The translations under genes and the position numbers were made by a program. Source: Sphingomonadales bacterium UBA2369 (GTDB taxonomy: Bacteria > Pseudomonadota > Alphaproteobacteria > Sphingomonadales > Sphingomonadaceae). Taken from it: DNA of 64,000 bases. The number at the start of each line of letters is the position of its first letter. The stretch's first letter is position 1. Positions 23,707 through 30,950 of this stretch are shown one piece after another. Location of the stretch: positions 70,771 through 134,770 of the forward strand of contig DDTH01000017.1 of NCBI GenBank assembly GCA_002344055.1. The letters run 5' to 3'. The notes beneath the pieces were generated by a model. The model saw nothing but the letters and a program-made list of their open reading frames with translations, ran no database searches and had not been told where the DNA came from.

Positions 23707-25170
23707 TCAGTTGCCGGAACGGGCGCGGGCGATGGCCCGGTCGAGTTCCGCGAGCACCCGCTGCTTCGTCTCGGCACTCATATCGTCATTGCCGGCGATA
23801 CGCTCGCGCGCCCGCTGCAGTGTCTCGACACTGGTCGTGCCGGCATTGCCGCCCCGGCTGCAAATGACGACGCGCGTATGCTGGCTGTTATTGCCTTCGT
23901 TCAGGTTCACCAGTTCGTTATTGCCGTCGCGGCAGCCTTCGATCCGGCGCTGCATTTCGGGATCGAGACCCTCCGTGGTGATGGTCCCGTCGCTGTTGCG
24001 GCGAATGCGGATTTCGCGGCGCTCGGTCCGTTCCGTGGTCGATGCCTCCCCGCCTTCGCGGCGATCCATGATGATGACGCGCGTCCGGTCGCGCGCCGGC
24101 TCCTGCACCAGATTCAGCTGGTCGGACCGCTCGGTCGGCCGCTCCCTGACCGTGACGAACTCGCTCGTCACGTCGAGACGGCGCACTTCGGCGGCTCCAG
24201 GCGCAGCGGGAGCGGCAATCCGCACACTCGTTTGCCCGGACGCGGCCGGGCTGGCGGGCTGCGCGAGGCCCGGTGCGCCGATCGTCAGGCTGACCGCGGC
24301 CAGGCTGACCGCGATCGCGCTGCCGGCCAGCAGGCGGCGGGGTTCGCGGCGGTGACGGTTCAACATCTTCAATCTCCGTTTCAATTGATCGGCCCCGTTC
24401 AGCGGGCAGGCTGAAACCAAACCGGGAGGACTCGCGGATTTGACGAGGGCGCGGGCATAGTCGCTGCGCTCCTCGGGGGTTGCGGATGAGGCGATGGCGG
24501 CGTCGCAGGACAATTCCTGATCGGCGCGGAAGGCGCGGAAGGCGAGCCAGGCAAGCGGATTGCACCAGTTCAGCGCCAGGATCGCGAGCGCGAAATGATT
24601 GGTCAGGATGTCGCGGCGGCGGTGATGATAGGCCTCATGATCGAGCGCGAGGCGCTGCTCCTCCGCCGTATAGCGCCTGGAGAAATCGGCCGGCAGGACG
24701 ATCCGGCGGTGGATCAGACCCAGCGCCAGCGGACCCTCGGCCGCTTCGCTCGTCACCAGCGGCACGCCGCGATGCGTCCCGGCATCGGCCAGCGGTGTCA
24801 GGCGCGCGAGGAAAAGACGGTATCGAACCGCCTGCAACGCAAGGAAAAGAAAGGCGCCTCCGGCCCATACCGCGAGCAGGATGGGCGCCCACTGCCCGGA
24901 CCCGTCAAGCGGCAGAGGCGCCGCGCCCGCGCCGTCGTCGACGAGGACGATCAATTGCGGGAGCGATGGCAAAGGTGTGGCCAGCCAGGCCGAAAACCAG
25001 TCGGCCGGTGGCGCCAGCAGCCGGCAGAGCGGGATCAGCCAGAGGGCATAGGCCGCGCCCGCGCCGAACGTGGCCGCGACCGGACGGCGGATCGCCAGCA
25101 CCAGCAGCATCGCCGCGCTCGTCCAGACGAGATTTTCCAGCAGCCAGGCGAGAAATGGCGAAGCGGTCAT
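23707..25170 (-). CDS. M56-family BlaR1/MecR1-like membrane metalloprotease without penicillin-binding sensor
   Basis: A 487-residue protein. Residues 1-270 form the M56 membrane protease, with several membrane helices and the zinc motif HEAYH (His178, Glu179, His182) plus a third ligand Glu219 in ADQELSCDA. In classical BlaR1 it cleaves the repressor BlaI when the sensor binds a beta-lactam. Here the last 185 residues, after a membrane segment at about 280-300, are charged and polar (Arg/Glu/Asn-rich) and show no penicillin-binding motifs (SxxK, SxN, KTG). The signal is therefore probably something other than beta-lactams. It overlaps the blaI-like gene by ATGA. Confidence 0.85.
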   Translation of the reverse strand: MTASPFLAWLLENLVWTSAAMLLVLAIRRPVAATFGAGAAYALWLIPLCRLLAPPADWFSAWLATPLPSLPQLIVLVDDGAGAAPLPLDGSGQWAPILLAVWAGGAFLFLALQAVRYRLFLARLTPLADAGTHRGVPLVTSEAAEGPLALGLIHRRIVLPADFSRRYTAEEQRLALDHEAYHHRRRDILTNHFALAILALNWCNPLAWLAFRAFRADQELSCDAAIASSATPEERSDYARALVKSASPPGLVSACPLNGADQLKRRLKMLNRHRREPRRLLAGSAIAVSLAAVSLTIGAPGLAQPASPAASGQTSVRIAAPAAPGAAEVRRLDVTSEFVTVRERPTERSDQLNLVQEPARDRTRVIIMDRREGGEASTTERTERREIRIRRNSDGTITTEGLDPEMQRRIEGCRDGNNELVNLNEGNNSQHTRVVICSRGGNAGTTSVETLQRARERIAGNDDMSAETKQRVLAELDRAIARARSGN

Positions 25171-25532
25171 GGCTTCAGCGCCTTCAGCAGGGCCTCGATC
25201 TCGGCAATGTCCTTCGGGCTGAGCCGGTCGCGCTGGGCGAGGTGTGCGACCAGAGGCGTCACCTTGCCGCCGAACAGCCGGTCCACCAGCCGCGCCGATT
25301 CCTGCGCGAGATAATCGTCGCGCGACAAAGCCGGGCGATACAGATAGCGGCGCCCCTCTTCCTCATGGGTGAGCACGCCCTTGGCGAGCAGGCGGCCGAG
25401 CATCGTCTTGACCGTCGCGAGGCTCCAGCCGCGATCGGCCGGCGCGCGCTCGGCCACTTCGGCGGCGGTCAGCGGCGCTGTGTCCCACAGCACCTCCATC
25501 ACCGCGAACTCGGCCTCGCCGATACGCTCCAT
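25167..25532 (-). CDS. BlaI/MecI/CopY-family transcriptional repressor
   Basis: A 121-residue winged-helix repressor. The family pattern is clear: GEAEFAVMEVLWD, then LTAAEVAERA and WSLATVKTMLGRLLAKGVLTHEEEGRRYLYRP, followed by a C-terminal dimerisation helix. The ATG at 25532 has a strong GGGAGG site; the longer frame from 25598 would run through the operator. It should bind the palindrome at 25564-25583 and so control itself and the downstream protease gene. No beta-lactamase gene is near. Confidence 0.9.
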   Translation of the reverse strand: MERIGEAEFAVMEVLWDTAPLTAAEVAERAPADRGWSLATVKTMLGRLLAKGVLTHEEEGRRYLYRPALSRDDYLAQESARLVDRLFGGKVTPLVAHLAQRDRLSPKDIAEIEALLKALKP

Positions 25533-25563
25533 ACGAACCCTCCCGCCGGCCTGCGGGCCGCTT

Positions 25564-25583
25564 GCGATTACAGATGTAATCGC
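25564..25583. promoter_or_regulatory. BlaI-type operator
   Basis: The perfect palindrome GCGATTACA-GA-TGTAATCGC contains the BlaI/MecI/CopY core TACA-NN-TGTA. It lies 31 bases upstream of the repressor's start, and a TTGGCG -35-like hexamer on the minus strand just upstream would put the operator over the -10, so the pair is probably autoregulated. Confidence 0.85.
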
Positions 25584-25704
25584 ATCGCTGAACGCCAAGT
25601 GAATGGCTTGCGGAGCCGAAATCGTCGGGAGATTTTACACTGACGAAAAGCGTAAACGGGCGGTTGACCATCGCGTGCCGCGGAAATTCGCGGCGCGCGC
25701 ATTC

Positions 25705-25720
25705 TGGCACGCCCCATGCG
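25705..25720 (+). promoter_or_regulatory. Sigma-54-like (-24/-12) promoter
   Basis: TGGCACG-CCCC-ATGCG matches the RpoN consensus TGGCACG-N4-TTGC closely, with GG and GC separated by ten bases. It points right, towards an intrinsic terminator some 50 bases downstream, with no gene between. The match could still be chance in GC-rich DNA. Confidence 0.45.
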
Positions 25721-25730
25721 TATCTATCCG

Positions 25731-25803
25731 CATCCACTTGGTTCCCCCTGACGATGGGACGGAAGCAGCCTCCGGTCGGCAACGCTTCCGTCCCTTTCTT
25801 TTT
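25731..25803 (+). ncRNA. Candidate small RNA ending in an intrinsic terminator
   Basis: If the sigma-54-like promoter is used, transcription would begin near 25731 and end at the hairpin 25756-25794 (perfect 11-bp stem GGGACGGAAGC / GCTTCCGTCCC) followed by TTTCTTTTT. There is no plus-strand gene upstream for this terminator to serve, which is the main reason to suspect an independent RNA of about 70-75 bases. The rest of the 286-base gap between the blaI-like and glutathione transferase genes holds the BlaI operator. Confidence 0.45.
25756..25803 (+). terminator. Intrinsic terminator on the plus strand
   Basis: Perfect 11-bp stem, 17-base loop, and a T-rich tail (TTTCTTTTT) on the plus strand. 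On the minus strand the hairpin could also stop transcripts from the glutathione transferase gene, though without a U-tract there. Confidence 0.8.
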
Positions 25804-25818
25804 GTCGGGACGGCAGGC

Positions 25819-26445
25819 CTAGGCAGTGATCGCCAGATAGCCCGGCTCCCGCTCGACCCGAGCGATCCAGTCCTGGACATGCGGATGGAGCGACAGGTCG
25901 AACCCCCCGCCCTCCTCGGCGACATGGGTGTAGGCGTAGAGCGCGATATCGGCGAGGCTGATGCTCTCCCCCACGAACCAGGGCCGCGCCGCCAGATGAC
26001 GGTTCATCAATTCCAGCGCCGCCTCGCCCGCCGCGCTTTTCCCGTCCATCTGCGCCCGCTGCAGGTCGCTCAATTTCTCCGGCCCGACAAAGGCGAGCCA
26101 GAAGCGCAGGGTCGCGATGTTCGGCTCGTGATTATATTGCTCCCAGAACATCCAGCGCAGCATGTCCGCCCGCTCGAATGCTCCCGCCGGCACCAGCCGC
26201 GTGCCGTCGCCCAGGAAGAAACAGGCCGCATTGCTTTCCGGAAGAAAGCGGTCGCCAATCTGCAGCACCGGAATGCGGCCATTGCTATTCACATTGGCAA
26301 GGAAGTGCGGCGTCCGCGTCTCCCCCGCCAATATGTCATATTGCCGCCGCTCCAGCCCGATCCCGAGTATCGCCGCGGTCAGCCGGATCTTGTAGCAATT
26401 TCCTGACGCGGCATATTCGTGGAGGATGGGTCGCGTCTCGGTCAT
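25819..26445 (-). CDS. Glutathione S-transferase family protein
   Basis: A 208-residue GST with an N-terminal thioredoxin-like domain (the cis-Pro region RIPVLQIGD and the ESNAACFFLG glutathione-gamma-Glu site) and an all-helical C-terminal domain ending near DWIARVEREPGYLAI. It conjugates or reduces substrates with glutathione in the cytoplasm; the substrate is unknown. Its start overlaps the stop of the upstream membrane-protein gene as ATGA. Confidence 0.85.
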   Translation of the reverse strand: MTETRPILHEYAASGNCYKIRLTAAILGIGLERRQYDILAGETRTPHFLANVNSNGRIPVLQIGDRFLPESNAACFFLGDGTRLVPAGAFERADMLRWMFWEQYNHEPNIATLRFWLAFVGPEKLSDLQRAQMDGKSAAGEAALELMNRHLAARPWFVGESISLADIALYAYTHVAEEGGGFDLSLHPHVQDWIARVEREPGYLAITA

Positions 26446-26996
26446 GGCTCGGCCGTCGGCTCGTCATAAGACCAGCGCGCATCCTCGGCCGCATTGCGCT
26501 CCCGCACCCACAGCCAGGCGAGCAGGATCAGGGTCAGCGGGAAGATCCAGCCCCACATGTAACGCCAGCCATTGAAGCTGTAGCCGGTCAGGATCGGGCT
26601 GCCGGCTTTCTGTTCCAGCAATGCCACCTGCCCCGGCGCGACCCCGGCGATCTGGTAGCCATAGCCGGTGTCGTAATAGAGGGATGGCCCGGTCGACACG
26701 TCGGTGGCCCAATAAGGCAGGCCCATGATGCCACGTTCCTCATAGACCCACCCGACCTTCAGCGGTGGATTGGCGATCGGCGTACCGTTGCCACGCATAT
26801 GCGGAATGTTGCCCGATCCGATCTGTGTGTAGCGGCGCACGTCCGCCAGTTCGGGCGTATCCGGCAGGGTCGCGATTTCCTCGATCTGTAGCATCTTGTA
26901 GCCGGAGAGCGGCCGGTTCGTGACCACCATGTTCACGATGAGGAACACCGCCAGCAGCCCGGCCACGACCCAATAGGGTTTGATCTTCTTCACCAT
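26442..26996 (-). CDS. Hypothetical two-helix membrane protein (184 aa)
   Basis: A 184-residue protein with a membrane helix at each end (about residues 8-26, YWVVAGLLAVFLIVNMVV, and about 148-164, MWGWIFPLTLILLAWLWV) and an extracytoplasmic middle of about 120 residues rich in Gly, Tyr and Pro. No family recognised. The ATG at 26996 follows a purine-rich stretch; the longer frame to 27113 would read through the repeat hairpin and into the oxidoreductase gene. Coupled to the glutathione transferase gene. Confidence 0.65.
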   Translation of the reverse strand: MVKKIKPYWVVAGLLAVFLIVNMVVTNRPLSGYKMLQIEEIATLPDTPELADVRRYTQIGSGNIPHMRGNGTPIANPPLKVGWVYEERGIMGLPYWATDVSTGPSLYYDTGYGYQIAGVAPGQVALLEQKAGSPILTGYSFNGWRYMWGWIFPLTLILLAWLWVRERNAAEDARWSYDEPTAEP

Positions 26997-27010
26997 TCCC
27001 GTCGCCCCCC

Positions 27011-27042
27011 ATTCCGTCATCCCCGCGAAAGCGGGGATCCCG
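27011..27042. repeat. REP-like hairpin
   Basis: TCCCCGC-GAAA-GCGGGGA with flanking CCGTCA and TCCCG is a compact palindrome with a GAAA loop, of a type I recall as scattered in many proteobacterial genomes. It fills the short gap between the quinone oxidoreductase and the membrane-protein gene and may protect or end the transcript. Confidence 0.55.
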
Positions 27043-28053
27043 CTAGGCTTCACTGCCCGACACCAGCACGATCTTCCCCACATGCTCGCCCGCTTCCATC
27101 CGCCGATGCGCATCCGCTGCGTCGGCGAGCGCGAAAGTCGTGTCGATCACCGGCTTCAGTTCACCCCGCTCGACCTGCGGCCAGACGGTGCGGGCGATCT
27201 CCGCCGCAACCAGAGCCTTGAAGCTCGCGGGTCGCGGCCGCAGCGTCGATCCGGTGAGCGTCAGCCGCCGCTGCATGATCCTGAAGAGGTTGAGTTCCGC
27301 CGTCGCTCCGCGCTGAACCGCGATCGAGACGTGCCGGCCATCCTCCGCAAGGCATTCCAGGTTGCGGGGCGCGTAATCGCCGCCAACCATGTCGAGCACC
27401 ACATCGACGCCCCGGCCTTTGGTTTCGGCGCGAACAGCCTCAACGAAATCCTCTTCGCGGTAATTCACCGCCCGTGCTGCGCCCAGGTCCAGCGCCCGCG
27501 CGCATTTCTCGTCGGATCCGCAGGTGACGATCATCTTCAGCCCGAACAATTGCCCGAGCGCGATCGCCATCGTGCCGATGCCGCTGGTGCCGCCGTGGAC
27601 CAGCACCGTCTCGCCCTCACGCGCATAGGCCCGCTCGAACAGGTTGACCCAGACGGTGAACAGGGTTTCCGGCATCGCCGCCGCCTCGACCATGGTCAGC
27701 GCCGGTGGCACCGGCAGCAGCACATCGGCATGCGCCACCGCATATTCCGCATAGCCGCCGCCCGGAATCAGCGCGCACACCGCCGTCCCGCCCAGCTCGT
27801 AGGCGACGCCATCGCCCATCGCGACGATCGTCCCGGCGACTTCCAGGCCCGGAATCGTCGGCGCGCCCGGCGGGGGCGGATAAAGCCCGCGCCGCTGCAG
27901 CACGTCCGGCCGGTTCACCCCAGCCGCCGCGACCTTGATCAGCACCTCGTCCGGCCCGGGCTCGGGCACTGGCCGCCGCACCGGAACCAGCACCTCCGGG
28001 CCGCCCGGCCCGGACGGGTCGATCGCGATCATCTCGTCCGGAATATCCGCCAT
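27043..28053 (-). CDS. NAD(P)H quinone oxidoreductase (zinc-less MDR family)
   Basis: A 336-residue medium-chain reductase of the quinone oxidoreductase (PIG3/QOR-like) type. It has the GroES-like N-terminus (GVNRPDVLQRRGLYPPPPGAP, PGLEVAGTI) and the Rossmann motif VHGGTSGIGTMAIALGQ, then CGSDEKCARALDLGA and DMVGG. No catalytic zinc ligands are seen. It reduces quinones or enones with NADPH. The ATG at 28053 was chosen over an upstream one at 28104 because the family's conserved sequence begins here. Confidence 0.85.
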   Translation of the reverse strand: MADIPDEMIAIDPSGPGGPEVLVPVRRPVPEPGPDEVLIKVAAAGVNRPDVLQRRGLYPPPPGAPTIPGLEVAGTIVAMGDGVAYELGGTAVCALIPGGGYAEYAVAHADVLLPVPPALTMVEAAAMPETLFTVWVNLFERAYAREGETVLVHGGTSGIGTMAIALGQLFGLKMIVTCGSDEKCARALDLGAARAVNYREEDFVEAVRAETKGRGVDVVLDMVGGDYAPRNLECLAEDGRHVSIAVQRGATAELNLFRIMQRRLTLTGSTLRPRPASFKALVAAEIARTVWPQVERGELKPVIDTTFALADAADAHRRMEAGEHVGKIVLVSGSEA

Positions 28054-28115
28054 GCCCGCTTGCCCCCGTGGCGCGAATATTGACTTGGCCGCGGCAAGGG
28101 TCAACGCTCCGCCGC

Positions 28116-28319
28116 ATGGACTGGGACGAACTTTTGCCGAACAAGCCGGACGATCCGCTCGTCCTGCTCGGCAGGCAGGACCTCGATCCGCTCTCCGTCG
28201 AGGAGTTGCACGCCCGCATCGCCGCGCTGGAGGCGGAGATCGGCAGGGTTAAGGCGAAGCTGGAAAATTCGGTTAACTTCCGGGAAACCGCCGAGAGTCT
28301 ATTCAAGAAGCCGGACTAG
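28116..28319 (+). CDS. DUF1192 family protein
   Basis: A 67-residue protein of the alphaproteobacterial DUF1192 family: LDPLSVEELHARIAALEAEIGRVKAKL forms a helical, coiled-coil-like segment, followed by FRETAESLFKK. Function unknown. Divergent from the quinone oxidoreductase and 127 bases upstream of clpA. Confidence 0.8.
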   Translation: MDWDELLPNKPDDPLVLLGRQDLDPLSVEELHARIAALEAEIGRVKAKLENSVNFRETAESLFKKPD

Positions 28320-28446
28320 GGGATTCTAGGCGTCTCCTGACCCGGCTTTTTCGCCTCTGCCCCTTGATGGCGGCGGCGGGAGGGCAGACATTGAGGCCAG
28401 GTGGCCCGCCGGAGATCCTCCTCCCGGGCCGGTAGGAGTGTTTTGA

Positions 28447-30798
28447 ATGCCGTCCTTCGCCCGTGATCTCGAGCAGACCCTGCACAATGCCCTGTCCGCG
28501 GCCAGCAGCCGCCGGCACGAATATGCCACGCTCGAGCATCTTCTCCTCGCGCTCATCGACGACACGCATGCCAGCCGCGTGATGGCGGCCTGCGGCGTGC
28601 AGACGAGCGAGCTGAAGGAAGCGGTCGTCCATTATCTCGACAATGAGCTCGAGGCGCTGAAGATCGAGGGTGAGACCGACCCGACCCCGACCAGCGGCTT
28701 CCAGCGCGTCGTCCAGCGCGCCATCCTGCACGTCCAGTCCTCGGGCCGCGACGAAGTGACCGGCGCCAACGTGCTCGTGGCCTTGTTCTCCGAGCGCGAA
28801 AGCTATGCCGTCTATTTCCTGCAGCAGCAGGATATGAGCCGGCTCGACGCCGTCACCTACATCAGCCACGGCGTCGGCAAGGGCGAGGCGATCGCCGCCC
28901 AGCCGGCGGAGACGAAGAGCAACGAAGAGCCGAAGGCGGACGAGAAGCCGAAGAAGGCCGAATCCGCGCTCAAGCAATTCACCGTCGATCTCAACGAGAA
29001 GGCGAAGATCGGCAAGGTCGATCCGCTGATCGGCCGCTCGGCCGAGGTCGACCGTACCGTCCAGATCCTCTGCCGCCGCTCGAAGAACAACCCGCTCTAC
29101 GTCGGCGACCCCGGCGTCGGCAAAACCGCCATCGCCGAAGGCCTCGCGCGCAAGATCATTGAGGGCGATGTTCCTGACGTTCTGAAGCCCGCGGTGATCT
29201 ACTCGCTCGACATGGGCGCGTTGCTGGCCGGCACCCGCTATCGCGGCGATTTCGAGGAGCGCCTCAAGCAGGTCGTCAACGAGCTTGAGAAGCTCCCCGA
29301 CGCGATCCTGTTCATCGACGAGATCCACACCGTGATCGGCGCCGGCGCCACCAGCGGCGGCGCGATGGACGCGTCAAACCTGCTGAAGCCGGCTCTGTCG
29401 GGCGGCACGATCCGCTGCATCGGTTCGACCACCTACAAGGAATTCCGCAATCATTTCGAGAAGGACCGGGCTTTGCTCCGGCGCTTCCAGAAGATCGACA
29501 TCAACGAGCCGACGATCGAGGACACGATCAAGATCATCGCCGGCCTGCGCTCGGCGTTCGAGGAGCATCACTCGGTCAAATACACGCCCGATGCGATCAA
29601 ATCGGCGGTCGAGCTATCGGCCCGCTACATCAACGACCGCAAACTGCCGGACAAGGCGATCGACGTGATCGACGAGGTCGGCGCGATGCAGATGCTGGTG
29701 CCGCCCAGCCGCCGCAAGAAGACGATCACCACCCGCGAGATCGAGCAGGTCATCGCCACCATCGCCCGCATCCCGCCGAAGTCGGTCAGCGCCGACGACA
29801 AGGCCGTGCTGCAGGATCTGGAGCGCGACCTGAAGCGCGTCGTGTTCGGCCAGAACAAGGCGATCGAGGTCCTGTCCTCGGCGATCAAGCTCAGCCGCGC
29901 CGGCCTGCGCGATCCCGACAAGCCGATCGGCAATTATCTGTTCAGCGGCCCTACCGGCGTCGGCAAGACCGAAGTCGCACGGCAGCTGGCGTCGATCATG
30001 GGCATCCCGCTGCAACGCTTCGACATGTCGGAGTATATGGAGCGCCACAGCGTCTCCCGCCTGATCGGCGCGCCTCCCGGCTATGTCGGCTTCGACCAGG
30101 GCGGGCTTCTGACCGACGCGATCGACCAGCAGCCGCATTGCGTGCTCCTGCTCGACGAAATCGAGAAGGCGCATCCGGACCTTTTCAACATCCTGCTGCA
30201 GATCATGGACAATGGCCGCCTCACCGATCACCACGGCAAGACGGTCGATTTCCGCAACGTGATCCTGATCATGACCACCAATGCCGGCGCGTCCGACATG
30301 GCGAGCGAGGGCATCGGCTTCGGCAACATCTCGAAAGAGGATGCCGGCGACGAGGCGATCAAGAAGATGTTCACGCCGGAATTCCGTAACCGCCTCGATG
30401 CCACCGTCCCGTTCGGCTATCTGCCGCCGGAAGTGGTCGCGCGGGTCGTGGACAAGTTCATCCTGCAGCTCGAATTGCAGCTGGCCGACCGCAACGTCCA
30501 TATCGATCTGGACGAGGATGCCCGCGCCTGGCTCACCGAACGCGGCTACGACAAGCTCTACGGCGCCCGCCCGATGGGCCGCCTCGTGCAGGAAAAGATC
30601 AAGCAGCCGCTCGCCGAGGAACTGCTGTTCGGCAAGCTGGTCCATGGCGGCGAGGTCAAGGTCCGCATGAAGGACGGCGCCCTCGCGTTCGAGATCGTCT
30701 CCGCCCCGCCCAAGGCGGTGAAGGGGAAGAAGAAGGCCGCGCCCAAGCTCGCCAAGAAGTCGGACAAGGAGCCGGAGGCGCCAGAGGCGCAGGCCTGA
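28447..30798 (+). CDS. clpA: ATP-dependent Clp protease ATP-binding subunit ClpA
   Basis: A 783-residue AAA+ unfoldase that feeds proteins to ClpP. The N-domain (1-145) is followed by a charged linker, AAA-1 with Walker A GDPGVGKT (220-227) and Walker B LFIDEIHT, and AAA-2 with Walker A GPTGVGKT (501-508) and LLLDEIEKAHPD. The ClpP-contact loop is GIGFGN after the DMASE segment. The C-terminus is a Lys/Ala/Pro tail. The adaptor gene clpS, often directly upstream of clpA, is absent here. A purine-rich leader (GGTAGGAG) precedes the ATG. Confidence 0.95.
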   Translation: MPSFARDLEQTLHNALSAASSRRHEYATLEHLLLALIDDTHASRVMAACGVQTSELKEAVVHYLDNELEALKIEGETDPTPTSGFQRVVQRAILHVQSSGRDEVTGANVLVALFSERESYAVYFLQQQDMSRLDAVTYISHGVGKGEAIAAQPAETKSNEEPKADEKPKKAESALKQFTVDLNEKAKIGKVDPLIGRSAEVDRTVQILCRRSKNNPLYVGDPGVGKTAIAEGLARKIIEGDVPDVLKPAVIYSLDMGALLAGTRYRGDFEERLKQVVNELEKLPDAILFIDEIHTVIGAGATSGGAMDASNLLKPALSGGTIRCIGSTTYKEFRNHFEKDRALLRRFQKIDINEPTIEDTIKIIAGLRSAFEEHHSVKYTPDAIKSAVELSARYINDRKLPDKAIDVIDEVGAMQMLVPPSRRKKTITTREIEQVIATIARIPPKSVSADDKAVLQDLERDLKRVVFGQNKAIEVLSSAIKLSRAGLRDPDKPIGNYLFSGPTGVGKTEVARQLASIMGIPLQRFDMSEYMERHSVSRLIGAPPGYVGFDQGGLLTDAIDQQPHCVLLLDEIEKAHPDLFNILLQIMDNGRLTDHHGKTVDFRNVILIMTTNAGASDMASEGIGFGNISKEDAGDEAIKKMFTPEFRNRLDATVPFGYLPPEVVARVVDKFILQLELQLADRNVHIDLDEDARAWLTERGYDKLYGARPMGRLVQEKIKQPLAEELLFGKLVHGGEVKVRMKDGALAFEIVSAPPKAVKGKKKAAPKLAKKSDKEPEAPEAQA

Positions 30799-30950
30799 CC
30801 CGCCCTTCGCCGAAGCGGATCTGCGCTTGGTCGAAAGCGCGATGAAATGCGGGCCGGCTTGCTCTTCCGTAGCGTTGCCGGCCCGTTCCATCATGCGACC
30901 AGGCCCACCAGTATGGTGGAGGGGGCCGGCAACCCCCAGCGAGGTGCAGG

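Noticed and set aside
23707..25532. Beta-lactam resistance locus
   Set aside because: BlaI/BlaR1-like proteins alone do not show this: the sensor domain is missing and no beta-lactamase or PBP gene is adjacent.
28320..28446. Heat-shock (sigma-32) promoter upstream of clpA
   Set aside because: A CTTGAT-like motif is present but no CCCCAT-type -10 at proper spacing; not supportable.
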